From contig CBFHMJ010000026.1 of the NCBI GenBank assembly GCA_965656875.1, positions 1-64,000 of the forward strand: 64,000 bases of DNA. Reading direction: 5' to 3'. Positions within the stretch are counted from its first letter, which is position 1; each line of letters starts with the position of its first letter. Shown here one piece after another: positions 11,214 to 20,815 of the stretch. This DNA is from CBFHMJ01 sp965656875. Its GTDB lineage: Bacteria > Pseudomonadota > Gammaproteobacteria > Enterobacterales > Alteromonadaceae. Under the pieces are notes generated by a model that made no database searches, was not told the DNA's origin, and saw nothing but the letters and a program-made list of their open reading frames with translations. Position numbers and translations under genes: made by a program.

Positions 11214-11245
11214 AGCCGCTCCCCAACACAGGGAGCGGCTTTTTT
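11214..11245 (+). terminator. Intrinsic terminator between convergent genes
   Basis: A perfect 10-bp stem (AGCCGCTCCC with GGGAGCGGCT) encloses a 7-nt loop and is followed by a T run; an A run precedes it, so it can work in both directions. It ends the nuclease gene and the convergent gene that stops at 11287. Confidence 0.9.
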
Positions 11246-11286
11246 AATGCCTGGTTTGCCGCAATAACTGAGGCTAACCCGATTGA

Positions 11287-13695
11287 TTAGTTACGTTTTA
11301 ACAGCATCATTTCATCTCGCATTTGAGTCGATGCATCATCGGCTGATTCCGCGTGGAAGTTACCGCTGATAATGCTGTCTAACTGCTTCTCGTCAAGATT
11401 CAGGCTACGCCATTTACCGGCTGCATAATCACCTCGAAGTACTTCAAACGGTTTAGTACTGTTTGGCAATGGATACAGGTAGAACAAGCCGTAATCGCCC
11501 TGACCATAGTTAAAGTAAATCGCTAAGTCATCACGATTGTCGTTAAACTGAACCAACTTTTTCGTTCCTGCATGTGCCGGGTTAGGCACGGCAAGGTCGG
11601 TAATAAAGTTGCCCATTTTTGCATGTGCGATCTTACCTGGGGCAAACGTGCTCAGAATACGTGGATTGTGTTGCAGCGTCGCAACGCCCTGGTCATCAAA
11701 CTGATATTCCGCAACGGCGGTAGCACCGCCAAGGTCAAACAAAATGACTAACTCTTTGCGGTCGTCAGTATCAACATTGGCTGCATGCACCGAAATGATC
11801 TTAGAAAAATCAATCTGGCTGGTGCCAATCTGAGTGGCCAGTTTCCAGTGATTGAAACGATTGTTGGCATCATCCCAGGTAAAGATAAACAAGCCCTGAT
11901 AGCCCTGATCGTTTGTGTACACGGTCACCAGTTGCTCTTCATTGCCTGACATAAACCGGCCAGCGACGGCGTGTTTGACATAATCAAAGTTAAAGGTTTG
12001 ATTGTTGGCATGAAAGGCAGAGCCTTCAGCATGGGTAGCCAGTTGAATTTCTGGCATCAATGAACCGCCAGACTGACCTGCCATCCAGATTTGCTGGCGG
12101 CTATTGTCACGGTCGAAGAACATCGCTAATTGATCTTTGCCATCGCCATTAAAATCGCCTGCTGCACTGGTTACCAGGTTATCCATGTTCAAACCAGACC
12201 AGACCGTGGCACCGTTACGACCCGCAGCGTGAGACAGCGATCGCGTTGCACCATTGGTGTTAAAGACATGCGCTCCCGCCAGGCCAGGCTTACGATACAA
12301 AGAAACCACTTCATCAATATCATCACCGTTAATGTCCATCGCAACACTGTTAAACGGCCCGTTAAACTGGCTCATATCTGCATTGGCGATACGTCCCCAT
12401 TGCGTGTCATAGGCCTGCTGGTCAAAACTGGTTTTGGTCGGCGTAGCTGTCGGACAACGACGGGTGATATGGCGAGGATTACCACTGGCATCCGTTTTGA
12501 TATTGCCCTGGGCATCTTTCCAGACATACGTTTCAGCAGACACGATGTCGTATTCATCAATATGGCGAACATTGGTCAGTTCAACCATAGAGAATTCATG
12601 GTCGGCTTTATTCTGGCTGAAGTTTTCAGTCGCCCATTGCGCATACCAGTGATTCATCACCTGCTTTTTATCGTCGTGTTCTTCAGCCGGAAGCGAAGCG
12701 CCATCACACATAATCCCGTAAACAGCATTTTGCGAGTGATCACTCAGTAAATAGTACATGATTAAACCATCGGCTTTTTCCCGGGCCGTCATCGCAATTT
12801 CCTGAACATATTCCGTTTCGCTTTGATGGGTCGAAAAATTGCCATTCGGTGTGCTGTCGTAGGTGCTGGCATACAAATCAACATAAACCGGCTTTTGATA
12901 CATGGATTTAAGTTGATCGATTTGTTCGACCAGCGTATCCGAACGATATAACTGGAAGTTTTCGCCAGGTGTTGTGTCGTACTGAGAATGATAGATATAC
13001 GGGAATAAAATACCGTCAAATTGCAGCGTTTCACCACTGGTTACTGCTTGCGTTACCATGTCTTTTTTGATGTAAACCGTCGGGTAGAAATCAATACCTG
13101 CCAGACTGCGAAGATGATTCGATTCTGCAATGGTCATACATTCGTACTGGTCAGTTGGGCAGGTATCACCGTTATCTGATAAGCGAAGACTGAAATCATC
13201 AATCGAGTAAGCTTTCAGATTCGGGTAGATATCTTTCAATCGACCAATTTCATTCGCAAAATGAATGTAAGAATCTTTACTGTTTTTACCGTTATCCGGA
13301 TTCGTTGACGACAGCGACGGTGCTTCGGTGGTTAACCCCTGAAAATCCACCCAAACATCAATATTATGCTGGTTCAGATCACTGATAACCTGTTCCATAC
13401 GCGCAAAAGTCGTGTCCTGGGTTGGACACTGATAGTCCCGCCAGGCATTGCCATCAACGTAACCCTGAGTTCGCTGTTCTACTAAATGATAAACATAGGT
13501 ATTAGCACCACTGGCGACCACATCCGCGACCAGTTGCACAGCGTCGGCGTTAGTGAAGCAAGCCTGTTTGTTGTAACCAAGATAATTGCCCTGAACCCAG
13601 TTGGTTGACTGAGCTAATGCCGAGGGAGCCGCAACCGACAAAGCGGATACAATAGCGGTTGCCAGAAGGGGTTTTTTGAATAACACGTTTGTCAT
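11287..13695 (-). CDS. Secreted protein with TIM-barrel-like N-terminal region and FG-GAP/VCBS-type repeats
   Basis: 802 aa. A signal peptide is clear (MTNVLFKKPLLATAIVSALS, with cleavage near SALAQS). Residues about 30-350 hold regularly spaced strand-like segments (DVWVDFQG, LKAYSIDDF, KPVYVDLYAS, ADGLIMYYLL) suggestive of a glycoside-hydrolase-like barrel; I cannot name the family or the catalytic residues. From about residue 440 there are FG-GAP/VCBS-like blades with calcium-type motifs (DINGDDIDE near 453, GDFNGDGKDQ near 515). ATG with GGAG about 11 nt upstream supports the start. It is monocistronic and convergent with the giant nuclease. A secreted or surface role in binding or degrading a polymer is inference. 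Confidence 0.85.
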   Translation of the reverse strand: MTNVLFKKPLLATAIVSALSVAAPSALAQSTNWVQGNYLGYNKQACFTNADAVQLVADVVASGANTYVYHLVEQRTQGYVDGNAWRDYQCPTQDTTFARMEQVISDLNQHNIDVWVDFQGLTTEAPSLSSTNPDNGKNSKDSYIHFANEIGRLKDIYPNLKAYSIDDFSLRLSDNGDTCPTDQYECMTIAESNHLRSLAGIDFYPTVYIKKDMVTQAVTSGETLQFDGILFPYIYHSQYDTTPGENFQLYRSDTLVEQIDQLKSMYQKPVYVDLYASTYDSTPNGNFSTHQSETEYVQEIAMTAREKADGLIMYYLLSDHSQNAVYGIMCDGASLPAEEHDDKKQVMNHWYAQWATENFSQNKADHEFSMVELTNVRHIDEYDIVSAETYVWKDAQGNIKTDASGNPRHITRRCPTATPTKTSFDQQAYDTQWGRIANADMSQFNGPFNSVAMDINGDDIDEVVSLYRKPGLAGAHVFNTNGATRSLSHAAGRNGATVWSGLNMDNLVTSAAGDFNGDGKDQLAMFFDRDNSRQQIWMAGQSGGSLMPEIQLATHAEGSAFHANNQTFNFDYVKHAVAGRFMSGNEEQLVTVYTNDQGYQGLFIFTWDDANNRFNHWKLATQIGTSQIDFSKIISVHAANVDTDDRKELVILFDLGGATAVAEYQFDDQGVATLQHNPRILSTFAPGKIAHAKMGNFITDLAVPNPAHAGTKKLVQFNDNRDDLAIYFNYGQGDYGLFYLYPLPNSTKPFEVLRGDYAAGKWRSLNLDEKQLDSIISGNFHAESADDASTQMRDEMMLLKRN

Positions 13696-13847
13696 AATTT
13701 AAATCTCCATATCATGAATTAATCAATCGTCAGCGGGCGCGAATGTTCAGAATTGAACTGTATTTGTGCTGACAGGGCGTATGATAGGAGAGGAAAAAAT
13801 GAAAAGTACTAATAGAGTATGTCTGAATGTAACTATGTGATAATAAA

Positions 13848-13892
13848 CAAAAAAATGTCTCACTAGCAAAATAATATACTAGTGAGACATTT
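13848..13892 (-). terminator. Intrinsic terminator for the amidohydrolase gene
   Basis: A perfect 14-bp inverted repeat (13853-13866 and 13879-13892, arm CTAGTGAGACATTT) has a 12-nt loop. Read on the minus strand it is followed by seven T, directly after the stop of the gene at 13931. Confidence 0.9.
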
Positions 13893-13930
13893 GCATTGCA
13901 AGTGTATTGGAGCTTTTTATGATGGTGCTT

Positions 13931-15958
13931 TTATAGGAATGGTTTAATACCCACTTCAGTGTGTAAGTCAGCCGCCCGGAACAGGGTGTCACCCTTAACC
14001 ACCACACCAATTCGTTTTAAATCAGTGATTTCGTTCAGTGGATCGCCGTACACCAACGCAAATTCCGCTTTTTTACCCACTTCAATGGAACCCGACTGAC
14101 CGTCCTGCTGCGCGACCCGGGCAGATTCTATGGTGGCTATTTGCAACACTTTGGCCGGAGGAATACCCGCTTTAACGTAAAGTTGTAATTCACGATGCAA
14201 GGACACGCCAGCCACCAGATCAGTGCCGGGCACAATCCGCACGCCGTTTTTGTACAGACGATTCACCAGACGCAGCATATTGTCGAAGGAACGTTGATAC
14301 TGTCGACGCTCGGAAGCGGTTGCATGCATCATGCTCTTGCGCCATTTGCGTTGCAAACTCAGCGGCATATGGCTGGCGACGCCTTCATACACCGGGCTGA
14401 TTTGTCCAGGCATACTCAACGTCAGGTGTTCAAAAATACTCAGGGTCGGATCGACCACGATATCCCGGCGTTTTAATTCTTGCAGGAAGCGCGTTACCGC
14501 TGGCGAGTCTACGTTTAGTTCATGGCCTTTTTCGGCAGCGAGGGTGATGCGGGCGCGGGTGCGGCTGTCAAAGTGGTGGTCGGCGATAAAATTAAACATC
14601 AGCATGTTGATGTGGGTGATTTCGTCGTAGCCCTGTTCAATCGCCTGTTTTGCATTCATAAAGGCAGGAATATGGCCGCTGACAAACATACCGCGTGAGT
14701 GAGCTTCATTGGCAATCGGTCGAACCCATTCCGGTTTAATGGAACTGTACAGCTTGATTTGCCGATAGCCCATGTTGTCATAAGCCACCACAGCGTCCAG
14801 CGCATCGTGCAAATCCTCAGCGATAATGCCAGCCGGGCCGGTGAATTTACTGCGTCCGTCAATAAACCCGGCGGGGAAGATATTCGGCCCGACCAACTTA
14901 CCATTATCAAATTGTTTTTTGATCATCTGTAAGAAGTCATTGTCGTTTGCCATATCCCGAATGGAGGTGATACCCGCCGCAATTGACAGCAAGCCCGTTT
15001 GTGGCCCGCGAACATGCGCGTGCATCTCCCACAGCCCCGGGATCATCAGCGCACCAATACCACTGATGACTTCGCCCTGATTAACAGCACTGTCATCATC
15101 TGGCGCAATGGACTTAATGCGGCCCTGGGTGATCACCACGCGCTGGTTCGGCAGCACTTTGCCATTGATGCTGTCAAAGACATCGACATTCGTGACGGTG
15201 AGTAAGTCATTAATCTTTCGACTGTTCCGGGCAGAAATTTCACCGAATAACACGGTTTCCTGATAGTCCTGAATGCGTTGCAACGACTGGATGTGTTCGC
15301 CCCAGCCTTTACGGGCCATGCCGCCCCAGCCAAAACCGGCGGCAAAGAATTCCAGATCGTCATCCAGCCAGGCAAAGATTGGGTTGATGTCGATGCCGTT
15401 AATGGCATAGAGCGTCGCGGCTGTGCGCGCGCCGTTGGGGTTTTCTAGGTGATGAGTGACCAGACGTCTGACCGATAAGCTACCGGCGGGGAAAATATTG
15501 GCACGTTGCGAAGGTTGTTTCAGTAAGTAGCGAATAATGATGGCTCGGAATTCTGGAATGTCGGCGGCTGGTAAATAGAGCAGGGGGGCATCGGTGTGGG
15601 CTTCGCCTTTTTCCAGGGTGTTTTTCCAGCTGGCTTTGCCCTGATGCCAGCGAAACGATTCGTCAATTTTTGCACCCATATAGCCATGACCAGACGCCGA
15701 AAAGGCCAGCGGCAACCCTTCTTCATTCATTTCAATGGTGGCGGAGATGGTCGGCCCTCGTCCCCGGTCGCGGTATTCGTATTCGATGTTGTATTGATTT
15801 GGTTTGGTTTCAGTGACGGTTTGATAACCGGAAATAGTGTCGAAATAAAGCCAGTCGTAGTGGCGGGCGGTTTCGGCAAGACTGTTGGTTGTTACAAAAA
15901 TAAATAGTGTCAGCGTAAATAATGTTAGTGCTGGTTGCATGTATCGCAAATTCACCAT
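13931..15958 (-). CDS. Secreted metal-dependent amidohydrolase (imidazolonepropionase-like)
   Basis: About 675 aa from the ATG at 15958; an upstream in-frame TTG at 15976 would add six residues, but AGG lies about 9 nt before the ATG. A signal peptide follows (about LTLFTLTLFIFVTTNSLA). Residues from about 270 on are an amidohydrolase barrel: the metal motif HAHV, a Lys in RQIKLY (possibly the carbamylated ligand), His in SGHIPA and in ITHINML, and Asp in PGTDLVAG. The closing section (GSIEVGKKAEFALVYGDP) is typical of the fold. About 240 residues before the barrel are not assigned; related secreted enzymes act on peptides or cyclic amides. It runs as a single gene with its own terminator. 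The substrate cannot be read from sequence. Confidence 0.88.
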   Translation of the reverse strand: MVNLRYMQPALTLFTLTLFIFVTTNSLAETARHYDWLYFDTISGYQTVTETKPNQYNIEYEYRDRGRGPTISATIEMNEEGLPLAFSASGHGYMGAKIDESFRWHQGKASWKNTLEKGEAHTDAPLLYLPAADIPEFRAIIIRYLLKQPSQRANIFPAGSLSVRRLVTHHLENPNGARTAATLYAINGIDINPIFAWLDDDLEFFAAGFGWGGMARKGWGEHIQSLQRIQDYQETVLFGEISARNSRKINDLLTVTNVDVFDSINGKVLPNQRVVITQGRIKSIAPDDDSAVNQGEVISGIGALMIPGLWEMHAHVRGPQTGLLSIAAGITSIRDMANDNDFLQMIKKQFDNGKLVGPNIFPAGFIDGRSKFTGPAGIIAEDLHDALDAVVAYDNMGYRQIKLYSSIKPEWVRPIANEAHSRGMFVSGHIPAFMNAKQAIEQGYDEITHINMLMFNFIADHHFDSRTRARITLAAEKGHELNVDSPAVTRFLQELKRRDIVVDPTLSIFEHLTLSMPGQISPVYEGVASHMPLSLQRKWRKSMMHATASERRQYQRSFDNMLRLVNRLYKNGVRIVPGTDLVAGVSLHRELQLYVKAGIPPAKVLQIATIESARVAQQDGQSGSIEVGKKAEFALVYGDPLNEITDLKRIGVVVKGDTLFRAADLHTEVGIKPFL

Positions 15959-16770
15959 TCTGTTTACCTGCTTCAATCGAGTGAAATAAAGGTTGTTTGA
16001 CTGAGTGATCCATTTGTGCTGAAAAAAGGTATGCGTCTTGCTCCACCGTCACTCAACACCAAACAACTGCAAATGCTTGTAACAGCGCCCCGCTCGTTGA
16101 GTTTCTCGCTTACATAACGAAAGGAAACGCAACAAACATTTGCCACTTTTTTAATTTAAAATTAAGTAAATTCACACAACGGTAAGTAAGTGCCGTTCAG
16201 GTCGCTTAAAAGGTCGTGTTCCCTGTCCGAGCTTGTGGCGATAATTGAAAATAATTATCGGAACAATGCAGTAGTTGCATCGGAAAAGTTCCAGCATGTG
16301 TAAAAACACAGAAGCAAACATTAACGCATGTAAACCACTTAAAAAACCCCTTATCCGACAAATGGCTAGAACCGTTTGTTCATAAAAAATCCATAATAGA
16401 ATTAAGCTGAATAATGAATCAGGCACGACTTATGCTCGTTGTTGCCGGGATTAAAGTTGTGTCTCATCAATGGCTTATAGTTTTCGCCTGGAAAATAATC
16501 TGGTTTGACCAGTGGCGGGTTCTGACGTAAAAAATGCTAAGCGATTGAATTTAGTGTTGAATCCGGCGATTAAAGCCTCTGGCGGGCGAAGAGTTTACAT
16601 GTGTTCGCTGAAAATTTTCATTTTTTCACTTTGTCGGCGCGAAATATTTCCCTGGTGTAAACATGGATATCGGGTTGCTTGTTTCTATTTTGGTTTCTTA
16701 ATCAGCTGACTAACAATGTAATTAAATTGTGATAAATATAATGAAATTGTCACATTAAATGGTGAAATTT
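15959..16770. other. Gene-poor intergenic region
   Basis: About 800 bases between the start of the minus-strand amidohydrolase gene and the candidate RNA below. Two short open frames exist (16172-16426 minus, 16512-16709 plus), but neither has a ribosome-binding site, recognisable motif or convincing composition. The amidohydrolase promoter must lie in its left part. I see nothing else. Confidence 0.5.
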
Positions 16771-16772
16771 CC

Positions 16773-16990
16773 TACATTATACGGGGTATGAAATTTGCTC
16801 ATCATCGAAACCCCAAAAATTCAATTAATCAAGGAGGATGGATCAAACGGCATACCCGGAGTCTGGTTTAAACCAAACCGGGATTCTGGGTTAAATAGCG
16901 GCCAAAACGTCTTCAAATTCCATACAAATATAACTCATTCGATTTTGTAGTAAAAAACGATGTTGCTCAGGGTGAGCAACACTTTTTTTT
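16773..16990 (+). ncRNA. Candidate small RNA or structured leader ending in an intrinsic terminator
   Basis: A possible -10 (TACATTAT, 16773-16780) has no convincing -35. Downstream is a hairpin at 16855-16882 (CCCGG, then TGGTTTAAACCA, then CCGGG) and a textbook terminator at 16961-16990 (GTTGCTCA, GGG loop, TGAGCAAC, eight T). No credible open frame precedes the terminator. An AAGGAGGATGG at 16841-16851 could start an 18-codon peptide, but the ribosome site touches the ATG. A stand-alone transcript of about 200 nt is inferred from structure only. Confidence 0.35.
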
Positions 16991-17169
16991 GCTCAACACC
17001 TCAACCCAAACACCTCAAACTACCCACAAACAGTTGCTTGCCCTGAAACCCATCACGGCCCAGGTAAGCGTTAAACACGTAGTTAAATATGACTGTTGAA
17101 TATGACTGTTAAACATGATTGTTCGACATACACCGTTGCAACACCATTAACCGTAACAAGGAGCTACAC

Positions 17170-17586
17170 ATGAAAGACACGACGTTAAGTTTATTGCCCA
17201 CTCATTTATGCCAGCACTTTTTGTTTATTGACTACGACATGATGGACGGCTTGATCGATATTCACGAACAAGGCATTGAGGCGGTGCTGCATCAGCCGGT
17301 AAAACGGGCTTTATTGCAGTTGCTGGCTGATACGATTGTGCAGCAAGCCAGTCAGGGCCACGATAATCAAAGTGGCCTGAGTTTACAGGCGGGGATGTTG
17401 ATTATGCCGTTACAGGGATTATCAACCTTGTTGCATCCGTTGCCATCAACGCCCGCGCCGCCGGTGGCAGGCCAGGGCAATAACACAACGAATAGCAATA
17501 CCGATAAGGGGCATGACAGTAACGACGATGAAAAGGGAGATAGCAACGCGCAGAGCCAAAGCACCAACCGCCCGGTGCGTCACTAA
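17170..17586 (+). CDS. Hypothetical protein, about 138 aa, Asn/Asp/Ser-rich C-terminus
   Basis: The ATG at 17170 has AAGGAGC 6-7 nt upstream and is preferred over an upstream in-frame start at 17119. The first 95 residues look globular and helical (for example VKRALLQLLADTIVQQASQ). From about residue 95 the chain becomes low-complexity: proline-rich, then Asn/Asp/Ser/Gly-rich. There is no signal peptide and no recognised family. It converges on the two-component operon that ends at 17678; no functional link is visible. Confidence 0.65.
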   Translation: MKDTTLSLLPTHLCQHFLFIDYDMMDGLIDIHEQGIEAVLHQPVKRALLQLLADTIVQQASQGHDNQSGLSLQAGMLIMPLQGLSTLLHPLPSTPAPPVAGQGNNTTNSNTDKGHDSNDDEKGDSNAQSQSTNRPVRH

Positions 17587-17677
17587 ACCCTGATTAACCA
17601 GTGTTTAATCAGCGTACTGAAGCAGCCCGTTGAACCAGCAGGCTGAATCAGCGCGTTAAACGGAGCACTGACGCGGG

Positions 17678-19072
17678 CTATCCTTTCAGGCCGTATTTTT
17701 CCAGCCGGTATAAAAAGGCCTTATAAGGCAGCTGTAAAAATCGCGCTGCTTTGGTTTTGTTACCGTCGCATTGCGATAAAGCGTCGGCTAAGCAATGGCG
17801 TTCAAACTGCTCCCAGTTCACGCCATCAGCGGGCAGGGTAAACGACAGCGGATCGGCTTCGCGGCTGGCCGGGGCGGCGCGTAAGCTGGCGGTGAGGGAT
17901 TCGTCATCGCCCAGCAACACAAAGCGTTCAATGGTGTTTGCCAGCTCGCGCACATTGCCGGGCCAGTGATAATCCATCAGGGTTTTTAACTGGCTTCGGC
18001 TTAACGTTGGCGGTTCGCCGTTGTCGGCCATGCATTGATGGCGTTTGCCGTAGCTGGCTAAAAAGTGTTGAACCAGCGCCGGAATGTCTTCGCTACGCTC
18101 GCGCAGCGCGGGCATGGTCAGTGGCACTACGTTTAAGCGATAAAACAAATCTTCCCGAAACTCGCTGGTTTCAACCTGTTCCGGTAAGTTTCGGTGAGTG
18201 GCCGCAATCACCCGGATATCCAGCGGGATTTCGGTGTGTGCGCCCAGCCGGGTTACACAATTTTCCTGCAACAGACGCAACAGGCGAGTTTGCAGCGTGA
18301 GCGGTAGCTCGCCAATTTCGTCTAAAAACACCGTGCCGCCGTCTGCGGCCTCAAACTTACCAATCTTTAAGCCGTTTGCCCCGGTAAACGCGCCTTTCTC
18401 GGCACCAAACAATTCGGCTTCAGCCAGTGATTCCGGAATAGCACCGCAGTTAATCGCAATAAAGGGTTTATCTGCCCGGGGGGAAAGTTGATGCAGCGCC
18501 CGGGCCGCCAGTTCTTTACCCGTGCCGCTCTCGCCATTGATTAACACGGTGACATCGGTTTGTGCCACTCGTTGAATACGGTCGTACACCCGCTGCATGC
18601 CCGGCGACTGGCCAATCAGGTTCACTAACTGGCGTTGCTCACTTAACTGGGCGCTCAGGTGTTTGTTCTGGCGTTTCAGCAACGCCGCTTTGCGCACTTT
18701 TTCCAGCGTGAGCAGCAAGGCCTGACGCTGAAAGGGCTTAGCCAGATAATCATCGGCCCCGGCTTGAATGGCTTCGACCGCATGGTTAATCGAGCCGTAA
18801 GCGGTGGCAATGATAAACCCCAGCTCTGGCCGATTGGGTCGGTGGTATCGACTGACATGATTAAGTAAGTCAATCCCGGTAAGATTGCCCAGCTTCCAGT
18901 CGGAGAAAATCACGTCCACCGTGTGTTCTTTTAATGCCAGAATAGCGGCTTCCACCGAGTCGGTGGCGATCACGGTAAAACCGGCCTGTTCCATAATGCT
19001 GGCGACGAGCTGTCGCTGATCGGCTTCATCTTCAACGAGTAATACGGTACAGGCGTCGTTGCTGGTGGTCAT
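17678..19072 (-). CDS. NtrC-family sigma54-dependent response regulator
   Basis: 464 aa with the complete family layout: a receiver domain (acidic pocket E14/D15, phospho-acceptor D58 in FSDWKLGN, T90, K112); a sigma54-interaction AAA+ domain with Walker A GESGTGKE (180-187), an intact GAFTGA loop (227-232), the Walker B-like FLDEIGELP and the WPGNVREL segment; and a C-terminal Fis-type helix-turn-helix (GNKTKAARFLQLPYKAFLYRL). The intact GAFTGA means it should activate RpoN promoters. It is co-transcribed with the kinase upstream, with ATGA-type 4-nt overlap. Its target genes are not evident in the window. Confidence 0.95.
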   Translation of the reverse strand: MTTSNDACTVLLVEDEADQRQLVASIMEQAGFTVIATDSVEAAILALKEHTVDVIFSDWKLGNLTGIDLLNHVSRYHRPNRPELGFIIATAYGSINHAVEAIQAGADDYLAKPFQRQALLLTLEKVRKAALLKRQNKHLSAQLSEQRQLVNLIGQSPGMQRVYDRIQRVAQTDVTVLINGESGTGKELAARALHQLSPRADKPFIAINCGAIPESLAEAELFGAEKGAFTGANGLKIGKFEAADGGTVFLDEIGELPLTLQTRLLRLLQENCVTRLGAHTEIPLDIRVIAATHRNLPEQVETSEFREDLFYRLNVVPLTMPALRERSEDIPALVQHFLASYGKRHQCMADNGEPPTLSRSQLKTLMDYHWPGNVRELANTIERFVLLGDDESLTASLRAAPASREADPLSFTLPADGVNWEQFERHCLADALSQCDGNKTKAARFLQLPYKAFLYRLEKYGLKG

Positions 19073-20652
19073 AAAGGCGCTCCTGTGGCTGAATCGGTTG
19101 GGCGGTCGGAATCTTGTGACGAAGGCTGACTAAAGGTAACTCGGGCACGACAACCCGGGTTGCTCTCAGGTGAATCATGATGGTTTTGCACCGTCAGCTC
19201 GCCCTGATAATACAAAGTGACCAGGCGACGAGCGATATACAAGCCCATACCCGCGCCTTCGGTCTTGCTGGTGACGTGCGGTTCAAACAGGCGTTCAGCC
19301 ACTTGTGGGGACAAACCCGGGCCATTATCGTCAACGCTGACCGTCGCCACGCCATCACTGGCCTGTAATTCAATGATTATTTTTCCATCAATTGTTTTTG
19401 TTTGCATGATCGCTTCAACGGCATTTACCACCAGAGTATGGATAATTGCCCGAATTTCGGCCTCATTTCCGGTAATGTTTACACCCTCGGTGGACAACCT
19501 GGTCTGGATGCTTACCGCATTTGCACTATGGTTCAGTTGGGGCTCACTTTTTACCTCTAACAGTACGTCCTGAATCACGGCGTTCAGAGGGACAGTTTGC
19601 TGTCTGTCGATGTTGCCTGTGGTCAGGCTGAGCAGGGCGGCGATGGTTTTGTTGATATGCTGAATTTTCGCGCCAATCGTGGCGAGCATGGTCTCTCGCA
19701 ACGCCGGGTCCAGCGTGTCGGTTTGCAGTGCTTCGAGTGTCAGACCAATGGTGTGAATCGGATTGCGCAGGGTATGTGCCAGCCCGCGACTGACTTCGCC
19801 CAGCTCCGCCAGTTGGTGTTGTTGCTGGTAGCGTTTTTCAGCGGCAGTGAGTACGGCCAGTTGTTCGCTCATGGTATTAAAGGCGTTGAGTGTCTGGCGG
19901 TAGTCTTCGGTGCCGGTGACAGGTAACTGTGTGCCGTAATCACCGTGTTGGAGTTGTTTAAACCCTTGATTTAACAGGGTTAGTGGCCGGGTGAAATGAT
20001 GGCTGAGCCAGTAAGCTGCCGCCAGCGCTAACAAGGACGTCAGGGCGATGATCGCAACGGAATACCCGAGAAATTTATCCAACAGGGTGGGGGATTTACT
20101 GGTAAAGGCTTTGGTGACTTTAATGGTCGGGTCCGGGCCGCTGCCGTGAACATGGGTTTCTTCTGTTAGCGTGTGTTCAATCAGTTCTTGTTCGAGCAAG
20201 GCCTGTGACGAGGCATCGTCATGTGTCATCGGGTGGTCATCGACAATCACCCGATGGCGTTCAAACACAATATGTTCCTGCTCGACCTGTTGCTCAATGC
20301 GTTGCAAGGTTTCATGCAGCTTTTGTTTGAGTTGTTCCCGGTGTTTCTGGTATTCCGCTTCCTGATGTTCGTCGATCAAATGAATTTCAATATCCGGGTG
20401 GTTATCCGGTTCGCCAGTCTGAGAAGAACGATGGGCGCGTTTTGTGATTAACACATCATCATCCGGCAGTTGCTCGATAGCGATTTCCACCAGCGAGTGG
20501 GATAAATCCCGACCGCGTTGTTCCACCTCACGTTCAATCTGGTGATTAAAATAGGCGAGCAACAGGAGTTGCAACACGGCAAGGCTCAGCACAAGGCCGC
20601 CAATTAATAAAAACAGGTAGCGTCGAATAGACAAACTGGCTTTAAACATCAT
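19069..20652 (-). CDS. Membrane sensor histidine kinase with His-rich periplasmic domain
   Basis: About 527 aa from the ATG at 20652, which has GAGGGA about 10 nt upstream; an ATG six codons earlier (20670) lacks a ribosome site. Transmembrane helices lie near residues 12-35 and 195-216 and flank a charged, helical, His-rich periplasmic region of about 160 residues. Then come a HAMP domain, a HisKA helix with the H-box (GLAHTLRNPIHT, near 295), and a HATPase domain with an N-box (NAVEAI), DNGPGLS and GAGMGLYIARRL. It is the first gene of an operon with the NtrC-type regulator. The signal is unknown; the histidines make metal ions or pH possible but unproven. Confidence 0.93.
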   Translation of the reverse strand: MMFKASLSIRRYLFLLIGGLVLSLAVLQLLLLAYFNHQIEREVEQRGRDLSHSLVEIAIEQLPDDDVLITKRAHRSSQTGEPDNHPDIEIHLIDEHQEAEYQKHREQLKQKLHETLQRIEQQVEQEHIVFERHRVIVDDHPMTHDDASSQALLEQELIEHTLTEETHVHGSGPDPTIKVTKAFTSKSPTLLDKFLGYSVAIIALTSLLALAAAYWLSHHFTRPLTLLNQGFKQLQHGDYGTQLPVTGTEDYRQTLNAFNTMSEQLAVLTAAEKRYQQQHQLAELGEVSRGLAHTLRNPIHTIGLTLEALQTDTLDPALRETMLATIGAKIQHINKTIAALLSLTTGNIDRQQTVPLNAVIQDVLLEVKSEPQLNHSANAVSIQTRLSTEGVNITGNEAEIRAIIHTLVVNAVEAIMQTKTIDGKIIIELQASDGVATVSVDDNGPGLSPQVAERLFEPHVTSKTEGAGMGLYIARRLVTLYYQGELTVQNHHDSPESNPGCRARVTFSQPSSQDSDRPTDSATGAPL

Positions 20653-20771
20653 GTGAAACGTTTCCCTCATCGGTGAGGTGTGGATTGTATCGGGTTTACC
20701 GAGATTAGACTATCAGCAGGGATTGCAGAAGTTATGCCAGGGGGTAATGGGTTGTTTTTATGGGGGTTGTG

Positions 20772-20799
20772 ATCAGGAAGTGGAAAGACTTCCTGATAT
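20772..20799 (-). terminator. Hairpin after the NACHT gene; its right arm is one copy of a 13-bp repeat flanking the KAP-NACHT module
   Basis: A perfect 10-bp stem (ATCAGGAAGT 20772-20781 with ACTTCCTGAT 20788-20797) has a GGAAAG loop, just after the stop of the minus-strand gene. No T run follows, so intrinsic termination is uncertain. GACTTCCTGATAT (20787-20799) is the exact reverse complement of 24713-24725 on the other side of the operon. Confidence 0.5.
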
Positions 20800-20815
20800 G
20801 GGGAGGTTAGTTTGC

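Noticed and set aside
16172..16709. Two short frames in the gene-poor region as possible small genes
   Set aside because: No Shine-Dalgarno, no recognisable sequence and no supporting context.
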